Below, one piece after another: positions 12,241-21,491 of a stretch of DNA of 47,888 nucleotides (the stretch's first letter is position 1; each line of letters begins with the position of its first letter). The notes beneath the pieces are model-generated. The model had not been told where the DNA came from and did no database searches. It worked only from the letters and a program-made list of their open reading frames with translations. The stretch covers positions 1 through 47,888 of the forward strand of contig NZ_SMKH01000020.1 of assembly GCF_004348515.1 (NCBI RefSeq), given 5' to 3'. Made by a program: the position numbers and the translations under genes. The stretch is from Actinomadura sp. KC345 (GTDB lineage: Bacteria > Actinomycetota > Actinomycetes > Streptosporangiales > Streptosporangiaceae).

Positions 12241-13695
12241 TCACTGGCTCAGCGGGCCGAGCAGGAGCCACTTCCACGAGTTTTCCTCTCCCAACTCACG
12301 GGTACCGGCGCTGCGGGGCATCGCATAGCGCTTGCCGTCAGGTCCGTAGACCGCACCGGTCGTTGGATCGTATCCAGCGAATTCGACTGAGTTGGCCGGA
12401 TACGACAGGTACAGCCGGTCGTTCGTCAGCTGCGCGGTCGGAGCGACCGGAGCCTGGCCGTTGCCCTTGGCCTTGGCCTCCGGCTCGGCACCGTCCTCGT
12501 CGTCCTTCGCGGTCGCGCCGCCGTCGGGGAAACCGGCGCCCGCGGTGGCCCCGGGCGGGACCTGCGGGTACGGGGCGATGGCGTCGCTCGGGATGTTGCG
12601 CGGGCCGCGGACGGCGGTGTCCGAGTCCTTCGGCGCCTTGCAGCCGGTGTCCAGGCGCGGCTTCTTCTTCGAGGTCTCCTGCGGCCAGCGGCGCTCCACC
12701 TTCTCGTAGCCCTCGGTGCACGGGGGCGGCGAGTCGATGTTCAGGGCGAGGCCGAGGTGCTGCGTCCCGTCGCCGGGCGTGACGGTCTGCGCGCCCGCGA
12801 CCGTCACCGGGTAGAGGATGAACAGCGAGCGCAGTCCCGCCTTGCGCGACGAGATGACCTGGCCGGTGGTGGTGAGGTTGGCCAGGAAGACGGGCAGCGT
12901 CGGCGCGAGCTGGTTGATCGCCTTGTGCGTCTCGTCCACCGCGCCCGGCACGGCGTCGACGGTCCTGCGCAGGGCCGGGTCGTCGTCGCGGAGCGAGGTG
13001 GTCAGCTCGTTCAGGTTCCGCGCGAAGCCCCTGATGTTGGCGCCCTGCTCGCGCTGGGTGCCGAGAACGGTCACGCTGTTGTCCAAAAGGCGCTTGGTGT
13101 CGGGGTACGACTGGTCCATCGTCTGCAGGATCCGGTCGGTGTCGTCCAGGATCGACTGGAGGTCCTCGGCGGACCCGGAGAACGCCTTGTTCAGCTCGTC
13201 CACGATGATGCCGAGGTCCTGGGTGTTCACCGACCCGACGAGCGAGTCGACGTTCTGCAGCAGCTCGGCGGTCGACACCGGCAGCGTCGTGCGCTCGCGC
13301 GGGATCGTGTACGGGTCGCCCTCGTCCAGGTACGGGCCGCCCTTCTTGGCGGGCACCAGGTCGACGTACTGCTCGCCGACGGCCGACCGGTTCGCCACGA
13401 CGGCCTTCGTGCCGTCGCGCGGGATCCGCTCGCCGCGTTCGAGTTCCAGCTTGACGCGGATGCCGTCGTCGGTGAGCTCGATCGGCCCGACCCGTCCGAC
13501 CGGGACGCCCCGGTAGGTGACCTCGGCGTTGGTGAACACGCCGCCGGAGTCGGTGAGGTCGACGTAGGTGACGTACTCCCGGCCGAGCAGGTCGCGGCCG
13601 ACCCCGATGTAGTTCACCAGCACGATCGTCACGCCGACGACCGTGATCACCGCGAAGGCGAGCAGCTGGAGGATGATGCCGCGTTTGAGGATCAC
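12241..13695 (-). CDS. mceF: Mce family protein, sixth in the cluster (MceF-like)
   Basis: 484 residues from a GTG that overlaps the preceding stop (GTGA). One N-terminal membrane anchor (GIILQLLAFAVITVVGVTIV) is followed by the MCE/MlaD domain at residues about 40-120, with VTYRGVPVGRVGPIEL and the strand ending GEQYVDLVP. A long helical region follows (about 130-320), which in the family builds the periplasmic or cell-wall tunnel. The C-terminal 150 residues are Pro/Gly/Lys-rich and end LSYPANSVEFAGYDP, a region typical of MceF proteins. It acts with MceA-E and the YrbE permeases in lipid import. The same frame stays open far upstream, but that is GC-driven and overlaps mceE. Confidence 0.88.
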   Translation of the reverse strand: MILKRGIILQLLAFAVITVVGVTIVLVNYIGVGRDLLGREYVTYVDLTDSGGVFTNAEVTYRGVPVGRVGPIELTDDGIRVKLELERGERIPRDGTKAVVANRSAVGEQYVDLVPAKKGGPYLDEGDPYTIPRERTTLPVSTAELLQNVDSLVGSVNTQDLGIIVDELNKAFSGSAEDLQSILDDTDRILQTMDQSYPDTKRLLDNSVTVLGTQREQGANIRGFARNLNELTTSLRDDDPALRRTVDAVPGAVDETHKAINQLAPTLPVFLANLTTTGQVISSRKAGLRSLFILYPVTVAGAQTVTPGDGTQHLGLALNIDSPPPCTEGYEKVERRWPQETSKKKPRLDTGCKAPKDSDTAVRGPRNIPSDAIAPYPQVPPGATAGAGFPDGGATAKDDEDGAEPEAKAKGNGQAPVAPTAQLTNDRLYLSYPANSVEFAGYDPTTGAVYGPDGKRYAMPRSAGTRELGEENSWKWLLLGPLSQ

Positions 13696-15080
13696 GAGAG
13701 GCCCCCCGTCACCAGGCTCCCCAGGCCGCCGTCGTCGGACTGCGGACCGAGCGCGCCTGGGCGGCCCTGTTGGTTTCCGGGTTGGTTTCCGGGTTGGTTT
13801 CCGGGTTGGTTTCCGGGCTGGTTTCCGGGCCGGCTCCCCGGCTGGTTCGTACCGGGCAGGCCGGGCAGGCCCCCGGAACCACCGCCGCCGGAGGACTGCG
13901 GCAGCACGCCCAGCGGGGTCTCGGGCAGCGTCACGTTCGGCACCTCCAGCATGCCGCGCATCTCCGTGCCGCTGCCCAGCAGGCCCTCCAGGTCGGTGCC
14001 GCCGAGCAGGTTCCGGCCCAGGGACTCGAAGTCCAGGTCGACGGTCAGGTGGACGTTGCCGTAGTCGCCCTCGATGACGTTCTCGAAGGTGGCGGGGAAC
14101 GGGAAGGTGATCAGCGTCTCCAGTGACTTCGGCAGGTCCGAGCCGGCCTTGTTGAGGTTCCGCAGGATCTTGTCGAGATCCTTCAGGTTGGCGAGCAGGT
14201 CGGCCTTGGACCGGTCGATCACGTTGGTGGTGGTGCGGCTGAGCTTGTTCAGCGCGACGAGCATCTTGGTGAGGTCGGCGCGGTTCCGGTTGAGGACGGC
14301 GATCGCAGGCCCCGTCTCGTCGATGGTGTCCTGGATCGTCTTGCGCTCGGCCGCCAGCTTGCCGCTGAGCCGGTCGATGCTGTCCAGCGCCCTGGTGATC
14401 GCGGCCCGGTTGCGGTCCAGCGTCCCGGCGAAGGTGTCGACCCGGTGCAGCACCGACTTGATCGTGGACTCGCGGCCGCCCATCGCGGCCTGGAGCTCGT
14501 GGCTGATCGTGGAGACCTGCTCCAGCCCGCCGCCGTTCAGCAGCAGCGACATCGCCGACAGCACCTCTTCGATCTCGGTGCCGCGCGTCGTGCGGTTCAG
14601 CGGGATCAGGTCGCCCTCGCCGAGCGCCCCGGACGGGGCCTCGTTCTCCGGCGGGTCGAGCCGCACGAACTTCTCGCCGAGGAGGCTGGTCTGGCCGATC
14701 GTCGCGACGGCGTTGTCGGGCAGCCTGACGTCCCCGCGCACCTTCACGGTGACCAGCGCGTACCAGCCGCGCCGCCCGCCCTGGCCGCTCGGACCGCCGG
14801 CGAGGTCGATCTCCTCGACCTGCCCGACCGAGACGTCGTTGACCTTGACCGCCGACTGCGGGACGAGGTCCAGCACGTTCGCGAACTCGATCTTCACGGT
14901 CGTCGGGTTCGAGCCGAGGTCGGCGCCGCCGGGCAGCGGCAGCGACGACACGCCGTTGAACGAGCAGCCCGACAGGGCCGCCGCCCCCGCGACCGCGGCG
15001 ACGCCGAGCAGCCGCGCGCGGCGGCCGGCCCGATGGCCGACCAGGCGTCCCGCCCGGCGCACGCGCCCTGTCGTGCTCAT
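13692..15080 (-). CDS. mceE: Mce family lipoprotein, fifth in the cluster (MceE-like)
   Basis: 462 residues from an ATG overlapping the previous stop (ATGA) with GGAGGTGG just upstream. Residues 1-38 form a lipoprotein signal with a basic n-region and the lipobox LSGC (Cys39), which fits MceE, the lipoprotein member of Mce clusters (LprK type). The MCE domain follows (NVLDLVPQSAVKVNDVSVGQVEEI), then a helical region (about 150-330) and a flexible Gly/Pro/Asn tail. The tail carries five 4-residue PGNQ-like units encoded by a tandem DNA repeat. Likely anchored to the outer face of the membrane as one subunit of the Mce hexamer. Confidence 0.9.
   Translation of the reverse strand: MSTTGRVRRAGRLVGHRAGRRARLLGVAAVAGAAALSGCSFNGVSSLPLPGGADLGSNPTTVKIEFANVLDLVPQSAVKVNDVSVGQVEEIDLAGGPSGQGGRRGWYALVTVKVRGDVRLPDNAVATIGQTSLLGEKFVRLDPPENEAPSGALGEGDLIPLNRTTRGTEIEEVLSAMSLLLNGGGLEQVSTISHELQAAMGGRESTIKSVLHRVDTFAGTLDRNRAAITRALDSIDRLSGKLAAERKTIQDTIDETGPAIAVLNRNRADLTKMLVALNKLSRTTTNVIDRSKADLLANLKDLDKILRNLNKAGSDLPKSLETLITFPFPATFENVIEGDYGNVHLTVDLDFESLGRNLLGGTDLEGLLGSGTEMRGMLEVPNVTLPETPLGVLPQSSGGGGSGGLPGLPGTNQPGSRPGNQPGNQPGNQPGNQPGNQQGRPGALGPQSDDGGLGSLVTGGLS
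13772..13831. repeat. Five tandem 12-bp units in the 3' part of mceE
   Basis: The unit GGTTTCCGGGTT occurs three times exactly, followed by two copies differing in the last two bases. On the coding (minus) strand each unit encodes Pro-Gly-Asn-Gln or a near copy. It is in frame, so copy-number change by slippage would alter tail length without breaking the gene. Confidence 0.9.
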
Positions 15081-16351
15081 CGGCCACCTCCAGGCATCAG
15101 CGCGGTGAGGTCGTTGGTCCGGCTCTGCGGCGCGGCGGCGTCGGTGCGGGCGCCGCCACCGCCGCCGTTGGCCGACTTGGGCGGGCCCTGCGGGCCGTAG
15201 GCGTCCGGCGGGATCGGCACCGGGTCGTAGTGCGTGGTCAGCGCGGTGATCCAGGACAGGTCCAGGTGCAGGCCCGTCAGCGCCTTGCCGATGCCGTTGT
15301 AGGGCTCGACGAAGTCGAGGCACTCCTTGGCGGGCGTGCCGACCGAGTAGGCCAGCGAGCACACCCAGTCGGCCAGGTCGTGGAACTGGCGGAAGTTGTT
15401 GCGGGTGTGGATCGTGCCGCTGATCGGGTCGTACGCGCGGGCCAGGTTGTTGACGGCCAGCGGGCCGGCCGTGAGGATCTCGGCGAGCGACTCGCGCTCC
15501 TTCACCAGCACGCCGGTGATCTGGGCGAGCTGCCGGACGTTGGAGGCCAGCTCGGTGCGGTTGCCCTTGACGAACCGCTGCACGTTGCGCAGCGTCGGGG
15601 CGAGGGTGTTGAGCGCCGCGCTCAGCTCCTCCTTCTCCCCCGCGAGCTGCCCCGACACCTCGTTGAGGTGCCCGCCGAACGACTTGATCTGCTGGTCGTT
15701 CGCCTTCATCGCGTCGGTGATGACCCGCAGGTTCTTGATCGTCTCGGCGATGTCACCGCGGTTGGTGCTGAGCGTGCTGAGCGCCTTGGAGGTGTCCTCG
15801 ATCGTCGCGCGGATGTCGTCGCCCTGGCCCTCCAGGTTGTCGGCTCCGACCTTCAGCAGCTCCGACAGCGACCCCGTGCCGTCCTCGTCCGGCTTGTTGG
15901 CGCCCTCCGGTCCGAGGGCCTTGCTGAGGTCGTTGAGGCTGCCGCCGATGTCGTCGATCTCGACCGGGACCGCGGTGCGGCTGACGGTCAGCGTCGCGCC
16001 GTCCGCCATCACCGGGCCGTTCTTGTAGACCGGCGTGAGCTGGATGTAGCGGTCGGCGACGAGCGTCTGGTTGATGATGATCGCCTGCGCGTTGGCGGGC
16101 ACCTTGTACTTCGCGTCGTACTTCAGCCCGACCTTCACCGAGTCGCCGACCGGGTCGACGCTGGTGACCTCGCCGACCGGGATGCCGAGGATGCGGACGT
16201 CCGCGCCCGGGTACAGGCCGACGGTCTTGGTGAAGTACGCCGTCATGTGGCGCTGCTCCTCCTTCTGGAACACCAGCAGGAGCGCGGCAGCCAGCACTGC
16301 GACGGCGAGTATCGCGCCGCCGAGGCGAAGGATGGTAGCTGAATTGCGCAC
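15077..16351 (-). CDS. mceD: Mce family protein, fourth in the cluster (MceD-like)
   Basis: 424 residues from a GTG start, 14 bp after the previous gene. A membrane anchor (ILRLGGAILAVAVLAAALLLV) is followed by the MCE domain (YFTKTVGLYPGADVRILGIP, then GEVTSV) and the strand NQTLVADRYIQLTPVY. Residues about 150-300 are amphipathic helices. The C-terminal region ends in a Pro/Gly-rich tail (PIPPDAYGPQGPP). The pattern LYPGADVRILGIPVGEV is the standard Mce signature. It contributes to the transport tunnel. The start codon is uncertain because the ribosome site (AGGCAGG) is weak. Confidence 0.88.
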   Translation of the reverse strand: MRNSATILRLGGAILAVAVLAAALLLVFQKEEQRHMTAYFTKTVGLYPGADVRILGIPVGEVTSVDPVGDSVKVGLKYDAKYKVPANAQAIIINQTLVADRYIQLTPVYKNGPVMADGATLTVSRTAVPVEIDDIGGSLNDLSKALGPEGANKPDEDGTGSLSELLKVGADNLEGQGDDIRATIEDTSKALSTLSTNRGDIAETIKNLRVITDAMKANDQQIKSFGGHLNEVSGQLAGEKEELSAALNTLAPTLRNVQRFVKGNRTELASNVRQLAQITGVLVKERESLAEILTAGPLAVNNLARAYDPISGTIHTRNNFRQFHDLADWVCSLAYSVGTPAKECLDFVEPYNGIGKALTGLHLDLSWITALTTHYDPVPIPPDAYGPQGPPKSANGGGGGARTDAAAPQSRTNDLTALMPGGGR

Positions 16352-16365
16352 GTGAACCTGCCTGC

Positions 16366-17448
16366 TCAGGGGAGGAACGGCAACGGGTTGTCGCCGGTGA
16401 CACCGGTCTGGCCGTTGCCGTTGCCATGTCCGTTGCCGTTCTGGCCGCCTTGCCGGGGGGTCGTATTCCCGCCGGCGGCCGGGGCGTCCCCGATCGAGGC
16501 GGGGATCGGGATGAGGTTCTGGATCCAGGAGTCGAACCAGCGTCCGGTGCCGGTCACGTCGGCGAACTGCCGGGCGAACGGCGCGAACAGCTGGAGGACC
16601 CGGTCCAGGTTCTTCTGGTTCTTCAGCAGGACCTCGTTGACCGCCGACAGGTTGTCCAGCATCGGCCGGAGCTGCTTCTCGTTCTCCTTGATCAGCGCGT
16701 TCACCTGCTGGGACAGGGTCACGGTCCGGATCAGCAGCTGGTGGATGACGTCACGCCGGGCCTGCACGGCCCGCAGCACCTTGTCGCCGTCCTGGACGAG
16801 GGCCGCGAAGTCCTGGTTGCGGTCCGCGAGCAGCTTCGACACGTCCTTGGCCTTGCCGGTCAGCTCGTGCAGCTCGTCGTCGCGGGACGCGATCGTGTCC
16901 GACAGCCGCCGCAGGCCCTGAAGCGACGCCCGGACCTCCTCGGGGGAGTTCCTGAACGTGTCCGACAGCACGTCGAACGACTTGGCGACCTGCTGGTGGT
17001 CGATCGCGCCGACCCGCTGGCTCAGCTCGCTGATCGCCGGGACGACCTCGAACGGGACGTGCGTCCGCTCGATCGGGATGTTGCTGCCGAGCTCGCCCTT
17101 CCCGCGCGGGATGAGCTCCAGGTAGTGCGCGCCGAGCACCGTCTTGATCTTGATGCTGGCCTCGGTGCGGTCGCCGAGCTTCACGCCGTCGTCCACCCGG
17201 AAGGTGACCTTGACGCGGTCGCCGTCCAGCTCAAGCTCCTTGACCTCGCCGACCTTGACGCCCGCGATGCGGACCTCCTCGTCGGCCTTCAGGCCCGCCG
17301 CCTCCTTGAACGCGGCGGTGCGGGTCTTGCCGCCGGCGACGAACGGGATCTTCTCCAGGTTCATCGCCAGCACCACCAGCACGATGATGACCGCGAACCC
17401 GACGAGGCCGATGGGGACCGGGTTGCGCTCTCGGAACGAGACCCTCAT
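16366..17448 (-). CDS. mceC: Mce family protein, third in the cluster (MceC-like)
   Basis: 360 residues; the ATG directly abuts the previous TAG. It has an N-terminal anchor (PVPIGLVGFAVIIVLVVLAM), an MCE domain with GLKADEEVRIAGVKVGEV and a strand ending GAHYLELIP, then a long helical stretch with Leu/Val heptads and a Gly/Asn/Gln-rich tail (NGNGHGNGNGQTG). Part of the same coupled operon. It is shorter than MceA, D, E and F because its tail is short. Confidence 0.88.
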   Translation of the reverse strand: MRVSFRERNPVPIGLVGFAVIIVLVVLAMNLEKIPFVAGGKTRTAAFKEAAGLKADEEVRIAGVKVGEVKELELDGDRVKVTFRVDDGVKLGDRTEASIKIKTVLGAHYLELIPRGKGELGSNIPIERTHVPFEVVPAISELSQRVGAIDHQQVAKSFDVLSDTFRNSPEEVRASLQGLRRLSDTIASRDDELHELTGKAKDVSKLLADRNQDFAALVQDGDKVLRAVQARRDVIHQLLIRTVTLSQQVNALIKENEKQLRPMLDNLSAVNEVLLKNQKNLDRVLQLFAPFARQFADVTGTGRWFDSWIQNLIPIPASIGDAPAAGGNTTPRQGGQNGNGHGNGNGQTGVTGDNPLPFLP

Positions 17449-18480
17449 CTACTTGCACCTCGCGTTCTCGTTCACGATCGCGGGCGTCTGGTAGACCGGT
17501 CCGCCCGGCAGCCGCACCCGGGCGTCGAAACCGCAGATGTACATGTTGAACCAGGACCCGTAGGAGGAGATGTTGATCAGCCCCTCCAGCCGCTTCGGCG
17601 TCCGCTGCAGGCCCTCGTCGATGTCGCGCCGGTTGTCCTTGAACGTCCCGGTGAGCTTGCGCAGCCCGGCGATGTCGTCCCTGATGTCGGGACGGGCGTC
17701 GGCGAGCAGGTCCTGCGTGGTGCCGGTCAGGTCGTTGATCGCCGCGACCGAGTCGAAGATCGCCTGGCGGTCGCCCGACACCCCGCTGACGAACCCGCGC
17801 AGGTCGAGGATCAGCTGGTTGACCTCCTCGTGCCGCTCGTCGATGGTGCCGAGGACGGTGTTCAGGTTGTCGACCACCCGGCCGATGACCCGGTCGCGGT
17901 CGGCGAGCGTGTTGGTCAGCGACGCGACGTGCGCGAGCAGGCTGTTGATCGTCCCGCCCTCGCCCTGCAGCACCGTGATGATCTGCATGGCGAGCGTGTT
18001 GACGTCCTTGGGCTCCAGCGCGCGGAACAGCGGCCGGAAGCCGTTGAACAGCGTCGTCAGGTCCAGCGCCGGCTTGGTCTGCGCGATCGGGATCGTGTCG
18101 CCCGGGTCCAGGTAGCTGTTGCTCTGCCCGGCGCCGTCGGCCAGCGCGAGGTACCGCTGTCCCATCAGGTTCCGGTAGCGGATGTGCGCCTGGGTGGACG
18201 TCGGCAGCCCCGCCTCGAAGGCGCCGTCGTCCTGGACGCTGAACGTCACCTCGGCCTGGTGGCCCTTGTAAAGTTCGATGTCCTCGATCTGGCCGACGCG
18301 GACGCCGGCGACGCGGACGTCGTCGTTCTCCAGCAGCCCGGTGACGTCCGAGAAGATCGCCTTGTAGCTGTTGGTGGGCCGGAAGCGCACGTTGGAGATC
18401 GTCATCGCCAGAATGCCGGTCGCGACGCTGGTGACCACGACGAAGAGGGTCAGCTTGACCAGCGCGCTCGTCGTCTTCAC
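17449..18480 (-). CDS. mceB: Mce family protein, second in the cluster (MceB-like)
   Basis: 343 residues from GTG overlapping the previous stop by 4 nt. An anchor (LVKLTLFVVVTSVATGILAM) is followed by the MCE domain (IFSDVTGLLENDDVRVAGVR, then VGQIEDIEL) and the strand MGQRYLALADG. The helical domain runs to about residue 290. The C-terminus has the conserved MceB ending, a Trp/Asn/Tyr/Cys segment (SWFNMYICGFDARV) with two cysteines that may form a disulfide with the final NARCK. Subunit of the lipid importer. Confidence 0.9.
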   Translation of the reverse strand: MKTTSALVKLTLFVVVTSVATGILAMTISNVRFRPTNSYKAIFSDVTGLLENDDVRVAGVRVGQIEDIELYKGHQAEVTFSVQDDGAFEAGLPTSTQAHIRYRNLMGQRYLALADGAGQSNSYLDPGDTIPIAQTKPALDLTTLFNGFRPLFRALEPKDVNTLAMQIITVLQGEGGTINSLLAHVASLTNTLADRDRVIGRVVDNLNTVLGTIDERHEEVNQLILDLRGFVSGVSGDRQAIFDSVAAINDLTGTTQDLLADARPDIRDDIAGLRKLTGTFKDNRRDIDEGLQRTPKRLEGLINISSYGSWFNMYICGFDARVRLPGGPVYQTPAIVNENARCK

Positions 18481-19784
18481 TTGATCGTCACCACCGATCC
18501 GTCAGCGAGCAGCGGCCCGAACATCAGCGCCGACACATCGGAGACCTGGTCGGCGGGGGTCCGCGTCATCGGCCCGACGACATTCTTGATCTTTTCCTTC
18601 TCGCTCAGGGAGCCCGGGTCGACGAAGACGTTCGACATCGCCCGGCCGCGTCCCCCGGCGGGGGCGTTCGGCGGGTCGGGGTCCTTCCACCACAGGTCGT
18701 CCTCGGTGCCGTCCAGGGCCAGGTAGTCGGGGAACGGGACCTTCGGGTTCGGCAGGTTGTAGCAGCGCGGGTTGCGCTGGTCCTTCACCTCCGGCAGGTC
18801 CAGCGGGTTCTTGTAGCCCGGCCGCGGCTTGACGATCTCCACGGTCAGGTTGAACGTCTTGGAGCCGTTGCCGCCCGCCACCCGCTCGGCCTCCGGCCTG
18901 ATCTTCATCAGCCCGGCGAGCACGCACGGCAGCGACGGCGAGTACTTCGCGACCAGGCTCAGCACGTCCCGGTTCGCGATGTTGACACCGATGATCTTCG
19001 GCGCGTTCTGCCGCATGAACGCGTCGCCGTCCTGCGCGAGCGCGGTCGTCGCCGGGATCAGCGCCTCGATCGTCGCGGTCTTGTCGGTGACCGTCCGGCT
19101 CGTCACGTTGAGGTTGCGGAGCGTCTGCAGCAGGTCCGGCGCCGCGGCGTGGTAGATGTCGGACACGTCCGCGAGGCCGTGCAGGTCGTGGACCAGCGTC
19201 CCGAGCTCCGGGTTGATCTTCCGCAGCAGCGCGTCCGCCTGCTCCAGGTTCTGCCCGATCTGCTCGCCGCGGCCCTGCAGTGCCGTCGCCAGCGCGTTCA
19301 GCGTGGCGTTCAGCTCCGCCGGCTTCACCGCCTGCAGCAGCGGCAGCAGGTCGTTCAGCAGCTTGTCGATCTCGACGGCCACCCGCGAGCGGTCCTGCTG
19401 GATCACGGCGCCCTCGGCGACCCCCAGCGGCCCGGCCTGCTCCGGGACGTGCAGCTCCACGTACTTCTCGCCGAACAGCGTCTTCGGCAGCAGCCGCGCC
19501 TGCACGTTCCGCGGGATCAGCTTCGCCTTCTCCGGCTCCAGCGCCAGGTGCAGCGTCGCGCCCTCCGCGGTCGCGTCGATGTCGCGAACCTCCCCGACGA
19601 TCAGGCCGCGGACCTTGACGTCCGAGTGCGACAGCAGCTGCAGGCCGGCGCGCTCCGCCTCCACCGTCACGTCGGTCGACCGGGTGAACGTCTTGTTGAA
19701 CAGGGCCACGGTGAGGGCCAGCAGCAGGATGATCACCAAGATCATCGAGAGGCCGAGCACCCGGAACCGAACGCGCTCGCTCAT
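18477..19784 (-). CDS. mceA: Mce family protein, first in the cluster (MceA-like)
   Basis: 435 residues from ATG, 7 bp after the second YrbE gene. An anchor at residues 11-33 (LSMILVIILLLALTVALF) is followed by the MCE domain (GLQLLSHSDVKVRGLIVGEV), the strand GEKYVELHVP, a helical region of about 200 residues, and a C-terminal region with two Cys (SLPCVLAGL and NPRCYNLP) typical of MceA. Position directly after the permeases fits the canonical order yrbEA-yrbEB-mceABCDEF. Confidence 0.9.
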   Translation of the reverse strand: MSERVRFRVLGLSMILVIILLLALTVALFNKTFTRSTDVTVEAERAGLQLLSHSDVKVRGLIVGEVRDIDATAEGATLHLALEPEKAKLIPRNVQARLLPKTLFGEKYVELHVPEQAGPLGVAEGAVIQQDRSRVAVEIDKLLNDLLPLLQAVKPAELNATLNALATALQGRGEQIGQNLEQADALLRKINPELGTLVHDLHGLADVSDIYHAAAPDLLQTLRNLNVTSRTVTDKTATIEALIPATTALAQDGDAFMRQNAPKIIGVNIANRDVLSLVAKYSPSLPCVLAGLMKIRPEAERVAGGNGSKTFNLTVEIVKPRPGYKNPLDLPEVKDQRNPRCYNLPNPKVPFPDYLALDGTEDDLWWKDPDPPNAPAGGRGRAMSNVFVDPGSLSEKEKIKNVVGPMTRTPADQVSDVSALMFGPLLADGSVVTIK

Positions 19785-19791
19785 CGCGCCA

Positions 19792-20640
19792 TCACCCCGC
19801 GATCCGGACGCTGGTATCGGTCCCCCAGATCGCCATCCCGAGCAGCAGGTCCGTCACGTTGATCACGACGATGCTGGTGCGCACCGCGCGGCCCACCGCG
19901 ACGCCGACGCCCGCCGGGCCGCCGCTCGCGTGGTAGCCGTAGTAGCAGTGGATCAGCATCACCAGCACCGAGAATATGATCACTTTGCCGAACGACCACA
20001 AGATGTCGTTCGGCGGTAGGAACAAATGGAAATAGTGGTCGTAGGTGCCGGTCGACTGCCCGTAGAACACGGTCACGATCAGTCGCGTCGCGCCGTAGGA
20101 GGCCAGCAGGCCCACGATGTACAGCGGGATGACCGCGATCATCCCGGCCAGCATCCGGGTCGTGACCAGGAACGGCATCGACGGAACGGCCATGACCTCC
20201 AGCGCGTCGATCTCGTCGGAGATCCGCATCGCGCCGAGCTGGGCGGTGAACCCGCATCCGACCGTCGCCGACAGCGCCAGCGCCGACACCAGCGGCGCGA
20301 TCTCGCGGGTGTTGAAGTAGGACGCGATGAACCCGGTGAACGCGGCCGTGCCGATCTGGTTCAGCGACTCGTAGCCCTGCAGGCCGACCTGGCTGCCGGT
20401 GAAGAACGTCATGAAGCCGACGATCACCACCGAGCCGCCGATCACGGCGAGACCGCCGGTGCCCAGGCTGACCTCGGCCAGCAGCCGCAGGACCTCGGTG
20501 CGGTAGCGGCGCAGCACCCGGAACGTCCACGCGAACGCGCGGGCGTAGAACGACATCTGGTGCCCGAAGTCGTCCAGCCGCTGCAGGGGTGCGTTCACCG
20601 CCCGGCCGACGGCCTTTCCCGTCTTTCCTGGGGCCGCCAT
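19792..20640 (-). CDS. yrbEB: MlaE/YrbE-type ABC permease, second copy (YrbEB)
   Basis: 282 residues from ATG; a GTG 3 nt upstream gives 283 residues and a 4-nt overlap, and the two cannot be separated. It has five or six hydrophobic helices and the MlaE-family hallmark region FTAQLGAMRISDEIDALEVM, the cytoplasmic coupling helix that contacts the ATPase. It ends with a last helix near VVINVTDLLLGMAIWG. It forms the membrane channel of the Mce importer with YrbEA and is driven by the MceG ATPase encoded at the head of the operon. Confidence 0.92.
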   Translation of the reverse strand: MAAPGKTGKAVGRAVNAPLQRLDDFGHQMSFYARAFAWTFRVLRRYRTEVLRLLAEVSLGTGGLAVIGGSVVIVGFMTFFTGSQVGLQGYESLNQIGTAAFTGFIASYFNTREIAPLVSALALSATVGCGFTAQLGAMRISDEIDALEVMAVPSMPFLVTTRMLAGMIAVIPLYIVGLLASYGATRLIVTVFYGQSTGTYDHYFHLFLPPNDILWSFGKVIIFSVLVMLIHCYYGYHASGGPAGVGVAVGRAVRTSIVVINVTDLLLGMAIWGTDTSVRIAG

Positions 20641-21491
20641 CACATGCCCTTCGACGGCACGAACTGGAAGTACAGCGCGGAGATCAGGAAGTTCTCCAGG
20701 AAAAGGAGCATGAAGGTGATGACGACGGTCTGGTTGACCGCGTCACCGACTCCCTTCGGACCGCCCTTGGCGTTCAGCCCCTTGTACGAGGCGACCAGTC
20801 CCGCCGTGATTCCGAAGACGAACGCCTTGAACTCGGCCTGCAGCAGGTCGGGCAGCTGCGCGATCGCGTTGAAGGAGGCCAGGTAGGCGCCGGGGGTGCC
20901 GTCCTGCAGCATCACGTTGAAGAAGTAGCCGCCCATCAGGCCGACCACCGAGACGAGCCCGTTCAGGAAGAGCGCGACGAAGGCGCAGGCGAGCATCCGC
21001 GGCACGACGAGGCGGTGCAGGGGATTGATCCCCAGCACCTCCATCGCGTCGATCTCCTCGCGGATCTTGCGGGAGCCGATGTCGGCGCAGATCGCCGATC
21101 CGGCGGCGCCCGCCACCAGCAGCGAGGTGACCAGCGGGCTGGCCTCCCGGACGATCGCCACGACCGCGGTCGCGCCGGTGTAGGACTGCGCGCCGAGCTG
21201 CCGGATGAGCCCGCCGACCTGCAACGACAGGATGCCGCCGAAGGGGATGGCGACCAGCATGGTGGGGATCGCGGTGACGCTGACGATGAACCACGACTGC
21301 TGGATGAACTCGCGCCATTGGAACGGCCACTTGAACAGCGCGCGGAACGTGTCCAGGCACAGGGCGAAGAACCGGCCCGGTTCCCGGATCGCGACATTGG
21401 CGGCGCCGTCCCCGAACTTGCGGAGCGCTGTGGAAGAGCCCCCGCCCTTCCCGTCCCCTCGCTGGTCCGCGCCGATACCAGGAGTGGACAT
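20640..21491 (-). CDS. yrbEA: MlaE/YrbE-type ABC permease, first copy (YrbEA)
   Basis: 283 residues; the ATG overlaps the ATPase stop by 1 nt (TGATG). The first 40 residues are polar, followed by an amphipathic helix (KWPFQWREFIQQSWFI) and five or six membrane helices. The family hallmark SAICADIGSRKIREEIDAME (coupling helix) and GINPLHRLVVPRMLA are clear. Pairs with YrbEB. The open frame continues well upstream, but only as a GC-driven extension inside the ATPase gene. Confidence 0.92.
   Translation of the reverse strand: MSTPGIGADQRGDGKGGGSSTALRKFGDGAANVAIREPGRFFALCLDTFRALFKWPFQWREFIQQSWFIVSVTAIPTMLVAIPFGGILSLQVGGLIRQLGAQSYTGATAVVAIVREASPLVTSLLVAGAAGSAICADIGSRKIREEIDAMEVLGINPLHRLVVPRMLACAFVALFLNGLVSVVGLMGGYFFNVMLQDGTPGAYLASFNAIAQLPDLLQAEFKAFVFGITAGLVASYKGLNAKGGPKGVGDAVNQTVVITFMLLFLENFLISALYFQFVPSKGM

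Noticed and set aside
11181..12782. A 533-codon plus-strand frame opposite the Mce-associated genes
   Set aside because: Low-complexity Arg/Pro/Ser translation antisense to well-formed membrane proteins.
13696..15087. An apparent N-terminal extension of the MceF frame giving 948 residues
   Set aside because: The extension lies wholly within mceE, is Arg/Gly/Pro-rich without motifs, and the GTG at 13695 gives a normal Mce protein with an N-terminal anchor.
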